From Actinomycetes bacterium (GTDB taxonomy: Bacteria; Actinomycetota; Actinomycetes; Actinomycetales; Microbacteriaceae), in assembly GCA_023436775.1 (NCBI GenBank), contig JAEZHW010000040.1:1-19199 (forward strand): 19,199 bases of DNA, given 5' to 3'. Within the stretch, counting starts at the first letter, position 1. Every line of letters begins with the position of its first letter. This document shows positions 7,123-14,571 of this stretch, one piece after another. Under the pieces are notes generated by a model. That model made no database searches. It had not been told where the DNA came from and saw nothing but the letters and a program-made list of their open reading frames with translations. A program made the translations under genes and the position numbers.

Positions 7123-8550
7123 TTAGCGGAGCGCGGAGGGAGCGGTGCCGTCCGCCGCCGAGGTCTTGCCGCGGAAGGCGCCGCGCCAGGAGCGACCCGG
7201 GTGCCATTCCGGCAGGTCCGCCTGCCCCGAGCCGTTCATGCGACCTCGGAAGGTGTCACCCTCGATCTGCTCCGGGACGCGACCGCGGCGGCGCAGTTCG
7301 GGCATCAGGCCCTCGGCAATGCCGGTCATGGTGTCCGGGGAGTGGGCGATGACCAGGTTGAAGCCGTCCACGCCACCGACCTCGTTCCAGCGCTCGAGCT
7401 CGTCGGCGACGGTCTCGGGCGAGCCGGCGATGACCGGGCCGATACCACCGAGGGCGGTGCGCTCGGCGATGCGGCGGGCGGTCCAGGTCTCGTCCGGGTC
7501 ACCCTTAGTCAGTGCGGCCAGGGCGGTGCGAACGCCGTCGTTGTCGACGTACTCCACGGGCTGGTCCGGGTCCAGCATGGCCAGGTCGATGCCGAGCATG
7601 GAGCTGAGCACGGCCAGCGCGCCGTCGTGGTCGGCGTAGGCCTCGTAGCGTTCGCGGGTGCGCTGCGCTTCCTCGTCGGTGCTGCCGACGATGACAGTGG
7701 CCTGCACGATCACCGGCAGGGCGCCCTCGGGACGGCCTTCCACCACGGACCGCATCTTGATGTCGTCGACGACACGGCGGGTGGTCTCTGGCTTCAGACC
7801 GTAGGTGAACACCGCCTCGGCGTGCTTGGCAGCCAGCGCCCGGCCACTGCTGGAGGCGCCTGCCTGATAGAGGAATGGCGTGCGCTGGGCGCTGGGGGTG
7901 ACCAGGTGGATACCCGGCACGTCGATGAACTTGCCACGGTGCTGGATGGGGCGCACCTGGCCGGGATCCGCGTAGGCACCTTGCGGCGAGGCGACGACGG
8001 CGCCATCCTCCCAGGAGCCTTCCCACAGCTTGTAGCAGACCTCGAGGAACTCGTCGGCCATCTCATAGCGGTCGTCGTGCGGAATCTGGCGGCGCGAGCC
8101 GAGGTTGATGGCGGCACTCTTCTGGTACGAGGTGACCACGTTCCAGCCGATCCGCCCACCGGTGATGTGGTCGAGCGTGCTGAATCGGCGAGCCAGTGAG
8201 TACGGCTGCTCATAGGTGAGGGCGACCGAGGCGACGAAGCCGAGACGCTCGGTGACGGCGGCCATCGCCGGGATGATCGCGAGCGGGTCCATCGAGGTGG
8301 CCCCCGCGCCCGAGGCGAGGGCGGCCGCGGCCGAGCCGCGGTAGACGTCGGCCATACCCAGCACATCGCTGATGAAGAGTGCGTCCATGCCTGCGGCCTC
8401 GGCCTGCTTGGCCAGGTCGAGCCAGTACTGCAGCGTGGTGTGCTCCAGGGCCCGGTTGCCCGGGATACGCCACAGGCCCGTCGCATTCATGCTGAGACCC
8501 GAGCCGGTGAAAGCGTTGACGATAAGTCGCTGGGGGGACTGCTCGGCCAT
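7123..8550 (-). CDS. FMN-dependent monooxygenase, DmoA/NtaA-like (possible dimethyl sulfide monooxygenase type)
   Basis: A 475-residue luciferase-fold monooxygenase. Landmarks are GLWRIPGN near the N-terminus, DALFISDVLGMADVYRGS (about 56-73), the family signature SLARRFSTLDHITGGRIGWNVVTS (about 117-140), HDDRYEMADEFLEVCYKLWEGSWEDGAV, the HRGKFIDVPGIHLVTPSAQRTPFLYQAGAS block, and VADELERWNEVGGVDGFNL. The long C-terminal extension ending in WHPGRSWRGAFRGK and the DVYRGS motif resemble the dimethyl sulfide monooxygenase large subunit (DmoA) more than NtaA or DszA, by recall only. Such enzymes need FMNH2 from a partner reductase, which is not in this window. The ATG at 8550 follows a purine-rich AGAGGTG. 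It is probably the first gene of the cluster, with its own promoter region at 8551-8620. Confidence 0.85.
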   Translation of the reverse strand: MAEQSPQRLIVNAFTGSGLSMNATGLWRIPGNRALEHTTLQYWLDLAKQAEAAGMDALFISDVLGMADVYRGSAAAALASGAGATSMDPLAIIPAMAAVTERLGFVASVALTYEQPYSLARRFSTLDHITGGRIGWNVVTSYQKSAAINLGSRRQIPHDDRYEMADEFLEVCYKLWEGSWEDGAVVASPQGAYADPGQVRPIQHRGKFIDVPGIHLVTPSAQRTPFLYQAGASSSGRALAAKHAEAVFTYGLKPETTRRVVDDIKMRSVVEGRPEGALPVIVQATVIVGSTDEEAQRTRERYEAYADHDGALAVLSSMLGIDLAMLDPDQPVEYVDNDGVRTALAALTKGDPDETWTARRIAERTALGGIGPVIAGSPETVADELERWNEVGGVDGFNLVIAHSPDTMTGIAEGLMPELRRRGRVPEQIEGDTFRGRMNGSGQADLPEWHPGRSWRGAFRGKTSAADGTAPSALR

Positions 8551-8581
8551 GGAACACCTCTCGATTTGTAGCAGAGACTGA

Positions 8582-8620
8582 AGAAATCTCTACCCCAAAT
8601 CTACACCCGTCGACTACACC
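8582..8620 (-). repeat. Three imperfect 13-bp direct repeats before the DmoA-like gene
   Basis: Read on minus, three adjoining 13-mers begin GGTGTAG, GGTGTAG and GGTAGAG (8608-8620, 8595-8607, 8582-8594). The second and third also share an ATTT element. The array overlaps the last codons of the GNAT gene at 8614 and lies 32-70 bases upstream of the monooxygenase start, where a promoter or operator is expected. Confidence 0.4.
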
Positions 8621-9369
8621 TGTTGACCACTTCTGGGGGTCTCCCCTACCGGAATCGCGGCGAGTCGCTCCGTTTCGAGCAGATTCAGGGTTTCCACGTC
8701 CTCGACGGCGTCCAGCAGCCGGGCTGTCGCGCGGTCATCCGGCCACTGCATCAGGTCTGCGGCGAGCAGCTGGTGCAGCATCCGCTCAACCGGTTCGGCG
8801 AGCATGCCACCACCGGTCGCGATCGCATCGTCAACGTGCGCGACCGCGAGCAGCAGCGCGGGCACACGCGCGCGTCCCGGACCGAACGAGGGCATGAAGT
8901 ACGGCACCGGCAACAGCCGCACCCCGTGCCGCGCGTAGAACCGCAGCCGCGCCTCCGGGTCCCCGTACGAGTCGCTCCCCGCATGGTGCGCCGGGTGCTC
9001 GATCTCGAGTAGCACGGCGCACGGCGCATGCTCCTCCGCCCAATCGGCCACGACGGCATCGAACAGCCGGCCGCCGTAGCCGCCGCCACGGGTCGCTGGG
9101 TCGAGGGCGAGGTAGGTCAGCAGCACGACGCCCGCGTCCGGGACAGCCTCGGTCGGCGTCGCGAAGCGCTCCCCGATCGCGGTGCCCACGATGCGCCCGT
9201 CCTCGCCCACGACGCCGCGGACCATGAGGCGCCCGCTCGTCATCCCCTCGGCCAACTCGTCGAAGGGGTCGAGCTCGTCGGCCGGGAACGAGGCGCACAG
9301 AATCCGCTCATAGAGTTCCGCGAACACCGCCGTGTCCGTCACCGCCACTACTGCGCCCGGCTCGTCCAT
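8614..9369 (-). CDS. GNAT-family N-acetyltransferase
   Basis: A 251-residue cytoplasmic protein with the acetyl-CoA binding motif A of the GNAT fold: the strand VVLLTYLALDP (81-91) followed by the pyrophosphate loop RGGGYGG (94-100) and helix RLFDAVVADWAEE. The expected beta strand after it reads CAVLLEIEHPAH, and RLRFYARHGVRLLP (about 136-150) matches the usual '..FY.r.GF' motif B. About 75 residues beyond the GNAT core form an uncharacterised helical C-terminus. The substrate cannot be deduced. The ATG at 9369 has GGAAG very close upstream, so the start is only moderately sure. It lies 50 bases after the CoA-transferase gene on the same strand and may be co-transcribed with it. Confidence 0.8.
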   Translation of the reverse strand: MDEPGAVVAVTDTAVFAELYERILCASFPADELDPFDELAEGMTSGRLMVRGVVGEDGRIVGTAIGERFATPTEAVPDAGVVLLTYLALDPATRGGGYGGRLFDAVVADWAEEHAPCAVLLEIEHPAHHAGSDSYGDPEARLRFYARHGVRLLPVPYFMPSFGPGRARVPALLLAVAHVDDAIATGGGMLAEPVERMLHQLLAADLMQWPDDRATARLLDAVEDVETLNLLETERLAAIPVGETPRSGQQV

Positions 9370-9370
9370 G

Positions 9371-9398
9371 CTTCCATCGTCGCCGAGGATGCTGGAAG
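9371..9398. other. Small dyad between the CoA-transferase and GNAT genes
   Basis: CTTCCA (9371-9376) and TGGAAG (9393-9398) are inverted copies 16 bases apart, with ATC/GAT extending the pairing past a bulge. It could be a weak terminator for the CoA-transferase gene, or a leader hairpin that hides the GNAT ribosome site. Chance is also possible. Confidence 0.25.
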
Positions 9399-9419
9399 GT
9401 CGCGGTCGACTCGCGGCGC

Positions 9420-10802
9420 CTAGTGCCAGGTAGCCGTGTCAGCGCGGTAATCGGCCATCGCCAGGTGCATGGACGGAGCTGGGGCCCCGGCCAGCAGCAG
9501 CGGCGAGGCAGCAATGGTCACGACCTCGCCCCCTGGCAGGGGGTGCGTCTCGATAGCTGTGCGCCAGGCGTCGGATGTTGCGGTGGGAACCGTGGTCGGC
9601 TGCGATCGTGCCGCGAGCAGCACCTCGGCAACCCCGGCGAGGCTGACCGCGACACTGCGGACAGTGCCGTGCAGTTGGCGCTCGGCGAGCGCGCGCATGA
9701 TGCCGGCCGCGAGCAGGTACCCGGCCGAGTGGTCGAGCGCCTGCGCGGGCAGCGCCCCCGGGACTCCGTCGCGGGCCTGCAGCATGGCGATGCCGCTCGC
9801 GGCCTGGACCAGGCTGTCGAAGCCGCGCCGCGACGCCCACGGACCGGAGGGGCCCCAGGCGTCCACGCTGGCCACAACCAGGCCGGGATACCGCTCGGCG
9901 AGGCTTGCCGCGTCCAGCCCGAAACGCGTCAGCGCCCCCGGCCGGTAGCCGGTGACCACGACGTCCGCCTCGGTGAGCAGCGCCTCGAGCCTCGCCCGCC
10001 CCTCGGCCGAGTCCAGGTCCAGCGCTGCCGAACGCTTGCCGAGACCGGTGTCGAGGTACTGCCAGCGAATCTCGGGCAGGCGCGGCGAGTCGATGCGCAG
10101 CACCTCGGCGCCGAAGCGCGCCAGCGTGCGGGTCGCAACCGGCCCCGCAATCACGCGCGTGAAGTCGAGAACGCGCACGCCATCCAGCGGCAAGCCGCCC
10201 GACGCGGGCAGTGGCGACGCACCAGGGCGCGCCTCGCCGAACCGCAGCAATGACAGCATCGCAATCGCCGCGTGCTGCGGGTGCGCGGCCCACTGCTCGG
10301 ACGTGCGGACCCGCACGATCAGGGCACCGGCGGCCGCGGCCGCATCCTCGAGGTCCTGCGACTGGCGCTGCCGGATCGCGGCGGCCACCTGTACGCGGTC
10401 GGCACCGGCGGCGAGGCCGAGCACCCGCTCCAGCGCCGCCGCATGATGCGGGTAGTTCCCGTGCGTCCGCACCCAGCCGTCCGCGGCCTGAAAGTACCCC
10501 GACCCCGCCGCCCACACATCGGGCGCCTTCCCGTCGAGGCGGAACACCTGCTCGCTGCGATAGGCCGTAGTGAGGCGGTCCGCATCGATCACCACCGGGG
10601 TCACGTCCGTGGCGCCGACCTCCCGGCCGCGAGCACGCGCCACCGCGAGCCGCTGCGCCGCAAGGCTCGCCGCAGCAACCGAGGCGGCCGCCAGGTCAGC
10701 AACCGGCACCGCCGCAGCCAGGTCGGCCGCGCCGCGCACCGACACCCGGTCCGCCCAGGCGCCGTCCCCGAGCGCTGCCGCCAGCACCTGCGCCATCACC
10801 AT
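9420..10802 (-). CDS. CoA-transferase family III (CaiB/BaiF) protein with swapped subdomain order
   Basis: A 460-residue protein from the ATG at 10802, chosen because GGAAGGAG lies 7 bases upstream. The family's usual N-terminal Rossmann start (PLDGVRVLDFTRVIAGPVATRTLARFGAEVLRID) begins only at residue 205. It is followed by GKRSAALDL (255-263), a VVVTGYRPGAL segment (281-291), DAWGPSGPWASRRGFDSLVQAASG (314-337) and Asp357, which sits where the catalytic aspartate of formyl-CoA transferase and CaiB is expected. Only about 100 residues follow. The first 200 residues contain a stretch like the normal C-terminal part: YFQAADGWVRTHGNYPHH (103-120), then LERVLG, RQRQSQDLEDAAAAAG and PQHAAIAM. Family III enzymes move CoA between carboxylic acids; substrate unknown. 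It lies next to a MocR-type regulator. Confidence 0.82.
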   Translation of the reverse strand: MVMAQVLAAALGDGAWADRVSVRGAADLAAAVPVADLAAASVAAASLAAQRLAVARARGREVGATDVTPVVIDADRLTTAYRSEQVFRLDGKAPDVWAAGSGYFQAADGWVRTHGNYPHHAAALERVLGLAAGADRVQVAAAIRQRQSQDLEDAAAAAGALIVRVRTSEQWAAHPQHAAIAMLSLLRFGEARPGASPLPASGGLPLDGVRVLDFTRVIAGPVATRTLARFGAEVLRIDSPRLPEIRWQYLDTGLGKRSAALDLDSAEGRARLEALLTEADVVVTGYRPGALTRFGLDAASLAERYPGLVVASVDAWGPSGPWASRRGFDSLVQAASGIAMLQARDGVPGALPAQALDHSAGYLLAAGIMRALAERQLHGTVRSVAVSLAGVAEVLLAARSQPTTVPTATSDAWRTAIETHPLPGGEVVTIAASPLLLAGAPAPSMHLAMADYRADTATWH

Positions 10803-10848
10803 CGAGCGACTCCTTCCGCTGCCACCATCCTGCGCCCGCACCCTGGGT

Positions 10849-10905
10849 CCAGTCCATCACGGCGCCAAGCCCGGCGGCGCGATCCAACCACAGGAAGTGG
10901 ACTGG
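10849..10905. promoter_or_regulatory. Inverted pair CCAGTCCA / TGGACTGG upstream of the CoA-transferase
   Basis: Perfect 8-base inverted arms at 10849-10856 and 10898-10905, centres 49 bp apart, lie in the 108-base gap between the MocR-type regulator and the CoA-transferase. Spaced TGGAC-type elements have been described for some MocR regulators, so this is a candidate operator. The actual binding sequence here is not known. Confidence 0.35.
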
Positions 10906-10910
10906 TCGGC

Positions 10911-12353
10911 TCAGACCCGCGACGGCTGCCGTGCAGCCCGCGCCCGGCCGGGTCCGCCCGCAGTCACCTGCTGCCAGGCCTCGGCGAGCAGCCGTACGCC
11001 GTGCTCCAGGTCGCCGATCGGCGAGGTGAACGGCAAGCGCAGGTAGCGTTCGAAGGCGCCGTTGATCGAGAACTTGGGGCCCGCCACCAGAGCGAGACCC
11101 CGGGCCTCGCTGAGGGTGGTGAGCGCCGAACTGCCGGGAGCGTCCAACTGCACCCAGAGCGAGAGTCCGCCGTCCGGGAACGGCACCGTCCACTGCGGCA
11201 GATGCTCACGCAACAGGCCAGTGAGCGCGGCCCGATGCTCGGTGAGCAGCTCGCGTCGGCGCTGCAGCAGTTCCGGCATCGCGCGCACAATCCGCTCTCC
11301 CAGGATTTGCTCCATCTGCGGCGTGCCCAGGTCACCGGCCGGCCGGGCCAGCACGAGGCGGCGGATCAAAGCCGCCTCGGCCCGGATCCAGCCCAGCCGC
11401 AGGCCACCCCAAATCGACTTGCTCAGCGATCCGATCGTGATCATCCCGCCCTCGTCCGCGGCGGAACGCGGCGCGTAGCGGGCAACGGGCCCGTCGTCCC
11501 ACGGCCGGTCGATGTTGAGTTCCGCCGTCGTCTCGTCGATGACCAGCAGCGTGCCGCTGCGCGCAGCCGCCTCCGCAATGCGCGCCCGATACGCCGGCAG
11601 CATCGAGGCACCGGTCGGGTTCTGAAAGTCCGGCATCAGGTACGCCAGCCGCGGCCTCGCCGTGGTCACGGTTTCGACGAGGTGGTCGATGTCCCAGCCC
11701 GTCGTCGTCACCGGAGTCGTCACCAGGCGGGCACCGGCGCGCTGCAGTGCCTCGTAGGCGTGCGGGTAGGTCGGGGCCTCGATCAGCGCGACATCGCCTC
11801 GCCGCAGGAAGGTGTGGGCAGTCAGCGCGATCGCATGCTGCCCGCCCATGGTCACCATGATCTGGTCCGGGCTCGTCGGCAGGCCTCGCGCGGTGTATCG
11901 GTCCGCAATCGCAGCGCGCAGCGCACGGTTGCCCTGCAGGTCGAAGCCCGGCCCATCCAGGGCCGCGACGAGGTGCTCCCCCACCTGCGCGAACAATTCC
12001 TGCAAGCCGGCGACCGGCGGCGGCACGGCGCGGGCGAAGTCGACGCTGCGCACCACTCGGCTCGAGGCGGCCTCGGGCAACACCACGCGGCTGCCCGACC
12101 CCTGGTGGCTGACCAGGTACCCGGCCTCGCGCAGTGCCTGGTAGCTGGCCACGATCGTGGTGCGACTGCGTCCGGCCTGGGCGGCCAGAGCCCGCTCGGA
12201 TGGCAGCCGAGTGCCGACCGGGATGCGGCCATCCATCACCAGCAGCCGCACCCGCTCCGCCAGCGCCTCATAGGCCGGGCGCGCGGGATCGAGCTCCCCA
12301 ACGAGCCCGAGCAGGCTGCGGGCAGAGAGACGAGGCCCAGCCGACGACACCAT
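10911..12353 (-). CDS. MocR-type transcriptional regulator (GntR winged helix + aminotransferase fold)
   Basis: A 480-residue fusion. The GntR-type winged-helix domain covers about 25-93 (IPVGTRLPSERALAAQAGRSRTTIVASYQALREAGYLVSHQGSGSRV). A fold-type I aminotransferase-like domain follows. PLP-binding residues are visible: Asn245 in FQNPTG, Asp273 in VIDETTAEL, and Lys312, the internal aldimine lysine, in GSLSKSIWGGLRLGWIRA with Arg319. In this family the domain usually senses PLP, an amino acid or an amine rather than catalysing transamination. The ATG at 12353 is 132 bases from the divergent dehydrogenase start, the standard layout for local regulation. Its stop is 108 bases from the CoA-transferase, which may also be a target. 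The ligand is unknown. Confidence 0.9.
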   Translation of the reverse strand: MVSSAGPRLSARSLLGLVGELDPARPAYEALAERVRLLVMDGRIPVGTRLPSERALAAQAGRSRTTIVASYQALREAGYLVSHQGSGSRVVLPEAASSRVVRSVDFARAVPPPVAGLQELFAQVGEHLVAALDGPGFDLQGNRALRAAIADRYTARGLPTSPDQIMVTMGGQHAIALTAHTFLRRGDVALIEAPTYPHAYEALQRAGARLVTTPVTTTGWDIDHLVETVTTARPRLAYLMPDFQNPTGASMLPAYRARIAEAAARSGTLLVIDETTAELNIDRPWDDGPVARYAPRSAADEGGMITIGSLSKSIWGGLRLGWIRAEAALIRRLVLARPAGDLGTPQMEQILGERIVRAMPELLQRRRELLTEHRAALTGLLREHLPQWTVPFPDGGLSLWVQLDAPGSSALTTLSEARGLALVAGPKFSINGAFERYLRLPFTSPIGDLEHGVRLLAEAWQQVTAGGPGRARAARQPSRV

Positions 12354-12371
12354 GAGTCCGGTTTACTCCAA

Positions 12372-12389
12372 CTGGCCCTACTGCGCCAG
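12372..12389. promoter_or_regulatory. Dyad CTGGC-N8-GCCAG in the divergent mocR/dehydrogenase region
   Basis: The two 5-base arms at 12372-12376 and 12385-12389 form an inverted repeat 19 bases upstream of the regulator start and about 100 bases upstream of the dehydrogenase. CCAACTGG overlaps its left arm. Position suits autoregulation and control of the divergent gene. Short arms make chance possible. Confidence 0.35.
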
Positions 12390-12485
12390 GTGCCTCCGGC
12401 GAAAGGATCGCAACCGTGACCGGGTGGCGCACCCGCCTCGGTCCGCGCCGCACAGAGTCCCGCATCCAGCCAGGAGGCCGCACCC

Positions 12486-13427
12486 ATGCCCGCCCCGAAC
12501 CCCGTCCGCGATGTGCCCGCCCGGACCGATCCCACTGACGCCCACCCGATCGGTTTCATCGGCCTGGGCATGATGGGGGCCGCGATCGCCGCGAACCTGC
12601 TGCGGCAGCGCCACCTGATCGCGTGGAACCGGACGCGCGCGGCCTGCCTGCCGCTCGCCGAGGCCGGTGCCCTAGTCGCGGAGTCTCCGCGGGCGGTATT
12701 CGAACGGGCCCGGATCGTGTTCCTGATGCTCTCGGATGAGGCAGCCATCGACGAGGTGCTGGACTTCAACGGCACGATGCAGTTCCAGGGCCGCACCGTG
12801 GTGCTGATGAGCACCGTCACCCCCGCGTACTCGGCCGAGCTGTCGCACCGCATCCGGCATGCCGGTGGCAGCTACGTCGAGGCGCCGGTGTCGGGATCCC
12901 GACAACCCGCGATCGACGGCACCCTGATCACCATGCTCTCGGGCGAGCCGACTGCCCTCGACCTCGTCGAGCCGCTGCTGCAGGCGACCAGCTCCCTTAT
13001 CGTCCGCTGCGGCCCGGTCCCGGGCGCGCTGAAGACGAAGCTGGCAGTGAACACCTTCCTGATCACCCTGGTGACCGGTCTCGCCGAAGCCTTCCACTTC
13101 GCCGAGGAGAACGGCGTCGCTGCAGACATCCTGCGGCAGGTCCTCGATGCCGGCCCGATGGCCTCGGCCGTGTCGCGCGCTAAGGGGGCGAAGCTCGCCG
13201 CCGAGGACTGGGCCCCGCACGCGGCCATTCCAGACGTGCTGAAGAACAGCCGCCTGATCCGCAGCCAGGCGCTGCGCACCGGCAACGCCAGCCCGCTGAT
13301 CGACGTGTGCACCGACCTCTACGCCGAGGCGGTGGTGCTCGGCAACGCCAGCCACGACATGGCCGCCGTCATCCAGGCGCTGCGCAACCGTACCGACGCC
13401 AGCCGCTACCTCGACCGGCCGGACTGA
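12486..13427 (+). CDS. NAD(P)-binding beta-hydroxyacid dehydrogenase (HIBADH / GLYR-like)
   Basis: A 313-residue oxidoreductase of the 3-hydroxyisobutyrate / 6-phosphogluconate dehydrogenase superfamily. The dinucleotide-binding start IGFIGLGMMGAAIAANLL (22-39) has the GxGxMG motif. The substrate loop EAPVSGSRQPAIDGTL (132-147) matches the family's DAPVSGG signature, and GALKTKLAVN (180-189) carries the likely catalytic Lys185 and Asn189. The ATG at 12486 has AGGAGG 8 bases upstream. The first 20 residues are a Pro/Asp-rich tail not usual for the family. It is the only plus-strand gene in the middle of the window and diverges from the MocR-type regulator, so it is its likely target. HIBADH, tartronate semialdehyde reductase and succinic semialdehyde reductase activities cannot be told apart from sequence alone. 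Confidence 0.88.
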   Translation: MPAPNPVRDVPARTDPTDAHPIGFIGLGMMGAAIAANLLRQRHLIAWNRTRAACLPLAEAGALVAESPRAVFERARIVFLMLSDEAAIDEVLDFNGTMQFQGRTVVLMSTVTPAYSAELSHRIRHAGGSYVEAPVSGSRQPAIDGTLITMLSGEPTALDLVEPLLQATSSLIVRCGPVPGALKTKLAVNTFLITLVTGLAEAFHFAEENGVAADILRQVLDAGPMASAVSRAKGAKLAAEDWAPHAAIPDVLKNSRLIRSQALRTGNASPLIDVCTDLYAEAVVLGNASHDMAAVIQALRNRTDASRYLDRPD

Positions 13428-13471
13428 CGCGCACCGCGCCGCGCCAGAGCATGCCCTCCGCCGCGGAATGC

Positions 13472-13510
13472 CGAACGCCGCGCCCACCCGACGGTGGAAC
13501 GCGGCGTTCG
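13472..13510. terminator. Bidirectional hairpin terminator between convergent genes
   Basis: CGAACGCCGCG (13472-13482) and CGCGGCGTTCG (13500-13510) form a perfect 11-bp stem. CCACC and GGTGG in the loop can extend it. It lies between the plus-strand dehydrogenase and the end of nrdF on minus, so it can serve both. No T run is present on either side. Confidence 0.8.
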
Positions 13511-13523
13511 CAAGTGGTCCGGA

Positions 13524-14498
13524 CTAGAAGTCCCAGTCCTCGTCTTCGGTGGCAACGGCCTTGCCGATGACGTAGGAGGAGCCTGAGCCGGAGAAGAAGT
13601 CGTGGTTCTCGTCGGCGTTCGGCGAGAGGGCGGACAGGATCGCCGGGTTCACGTCGGTGACGCTGCTGGGGAACATCGGCTCGTAGCCGAGGTTCATCAG
13701 CGCCTTGTTGGCGTTGTAGTGCAGGAACTTCTTGACGTCCTCGGTCAGACCGACTGCGTCGTACAGCGACTGGGTGTACTGCACCTCGTTGTCGTACAGT
13801 TCGTACAGCAGCGAGAAGGTGTAGTCCTTCAGCTCGTCGCGCTTGGCCTGGTCGACCAGTTCCAGCCCGCGCTGGTACTTGTAGCCGATGTAGTAGCCGT
13901 GCACCGCCTCGTCGCGGATGATCAGGCGGATCATGTCGGCGGTGTTGGTCAGCTTGGCGTGGCTGGACCAGTACATCGGCAGGTAGAAGCCCGAGTAGAA
14001 CAGGAAGGATTCCAGCAGCGTCGAGGCGATCTTGCGCTTCAGCGGCTCGTCACCGTGGTAGTCCTTCAGGATGATTTCGGCCTTGCGCTGCAGGTTCGGG
14101 TTCTCGACCGACCAGCGGAAGGCGTCCTCGATCTCCTTGCTGGAGCAGAGCGTCGAGAAGATCGACGAGTAGCTCTTGGCGTGCACCGACTCCATGAAGG
14201 CGATGTTGGTGTACACCGCTTCCTCGTGCGGGGTGAGCGCGTCCGGGATCAGCGAGACCGCACCGACGGTGCCCTGGATCGTGTCCAGCAGGGTGAGGCC
14301 GGTGAACACGCGCATCGTCAGCTGCTGCTCGGCCGGTGTCAGCGTCGCCCACGACTGCACGTCGTTGGACAGCGGCACCTTCTCGGGCAGCCAGAAGTTG
14401 GCGGTGAGGCGGTTCCAGACCTCAACGTCCTTATCGTCCTGGATCTTGTTCCAGTTGATCGCGTGGACGCGCTGGACCAGTTGCACCTTTTCGGTCAT
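13524..14498 (-). CDS. nrdF: Class Ib ribonucleoside-diphosphate reductase beta subunit NrdF
   Basis: A 324-residue radical-generating subunit, the normal length for NrdF. The dimetal ligands are all present: Asp72, Glu103, His106, Glu163, Glu197 and His200, in LLDTIQG, FMESVHAKSYSS, LLESFLFYSG and IRDEAVHG. Tyr110 is the radical tyrosine. The acidic/aromatic C-terminus EDEDWDF is the tail that docks on NrdE and relays the radical. Class Ib enzymes use a dimanganese- or diiron-tyrosyl cofactor assembled with NrdI, which is encoded upstream. The ATG at 14498 lies 73 bases after the nrdE stop, past a GC hairpin, and the nearest AGAGGGA is rather far from it. Confidence 0.97.
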   Translation of the reverse strand: MTEKVQLVQRVHAINWNKIQDDKDVEVWNRLTANFWLPEKVPLSNDVQSWATLTPAEQQLTMRVFTGLTLLDTIQGTVGAVSLIPDALTPHEEAVYTNIAFMESVHAKSYSSIFSTLCSSKEIEDAFRWSVENPNLQRKAEIILKDYHGDEPLKRKIASTLLESFLFYSGFYLPMYWSSHAKLTNTADMIRLIIRDEAVHGYYIGYKYQRGLELVDQAKRDELKDYTFSLLYELYDNEVQYTQSLYDAVGLTEDVKKFLHYNANKALMNLGYEPMFPSSVTDVNPAILSALSPNADENHDFFSGSGSSYVIGKAVATEDEDWDF

Positions 14499-14545
14499 CG
14501 TCGGAGTGTTCCCTCTGTCTCGAGTCTGTTCCCTGCTGTGGGTGG

Positions 14546-14564
14546 GGCGGGCGCGAGGCCCGCC
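14546..14564 (-). other. GC hairpin between nrdE and nrdF
   Basis: GGCGGGC (14546-14552) and GCCCGCC (14558-14564) make a perfect 7-bp stem with a 5-base loop directly after the nrdE stop. It may attenuate transcription or stabilise the upstream message, setting the NrdE to NrdF ratio. Two copies of GGGAACA follow it on minus before nrdF. Confidence 0.5.
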
Positions 14565-14571
14565 GCACCGG

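Noticed and set aside
6917..7207. N-terminal extension of the MFS protein
   Set aside because: The extra 97 codons contain the TGAC repeats, have no membrane character and lack a good ribosome site, while the GTG at 6916 has GGAAGGGGAG.
8582..8620. CRISPR-like repeat array
   Set aside because: Three adjoining imperfect 13-mers have no spacers and no cas genes nearby; they look like promoter repeats.
10272..12419. A 715-codon plus-strand open frame
   Set aside because: It is antisense to the CoA-transferase and the MocR regulator and shows no domain features, only Arg/Gln/His-rich antisense composition.
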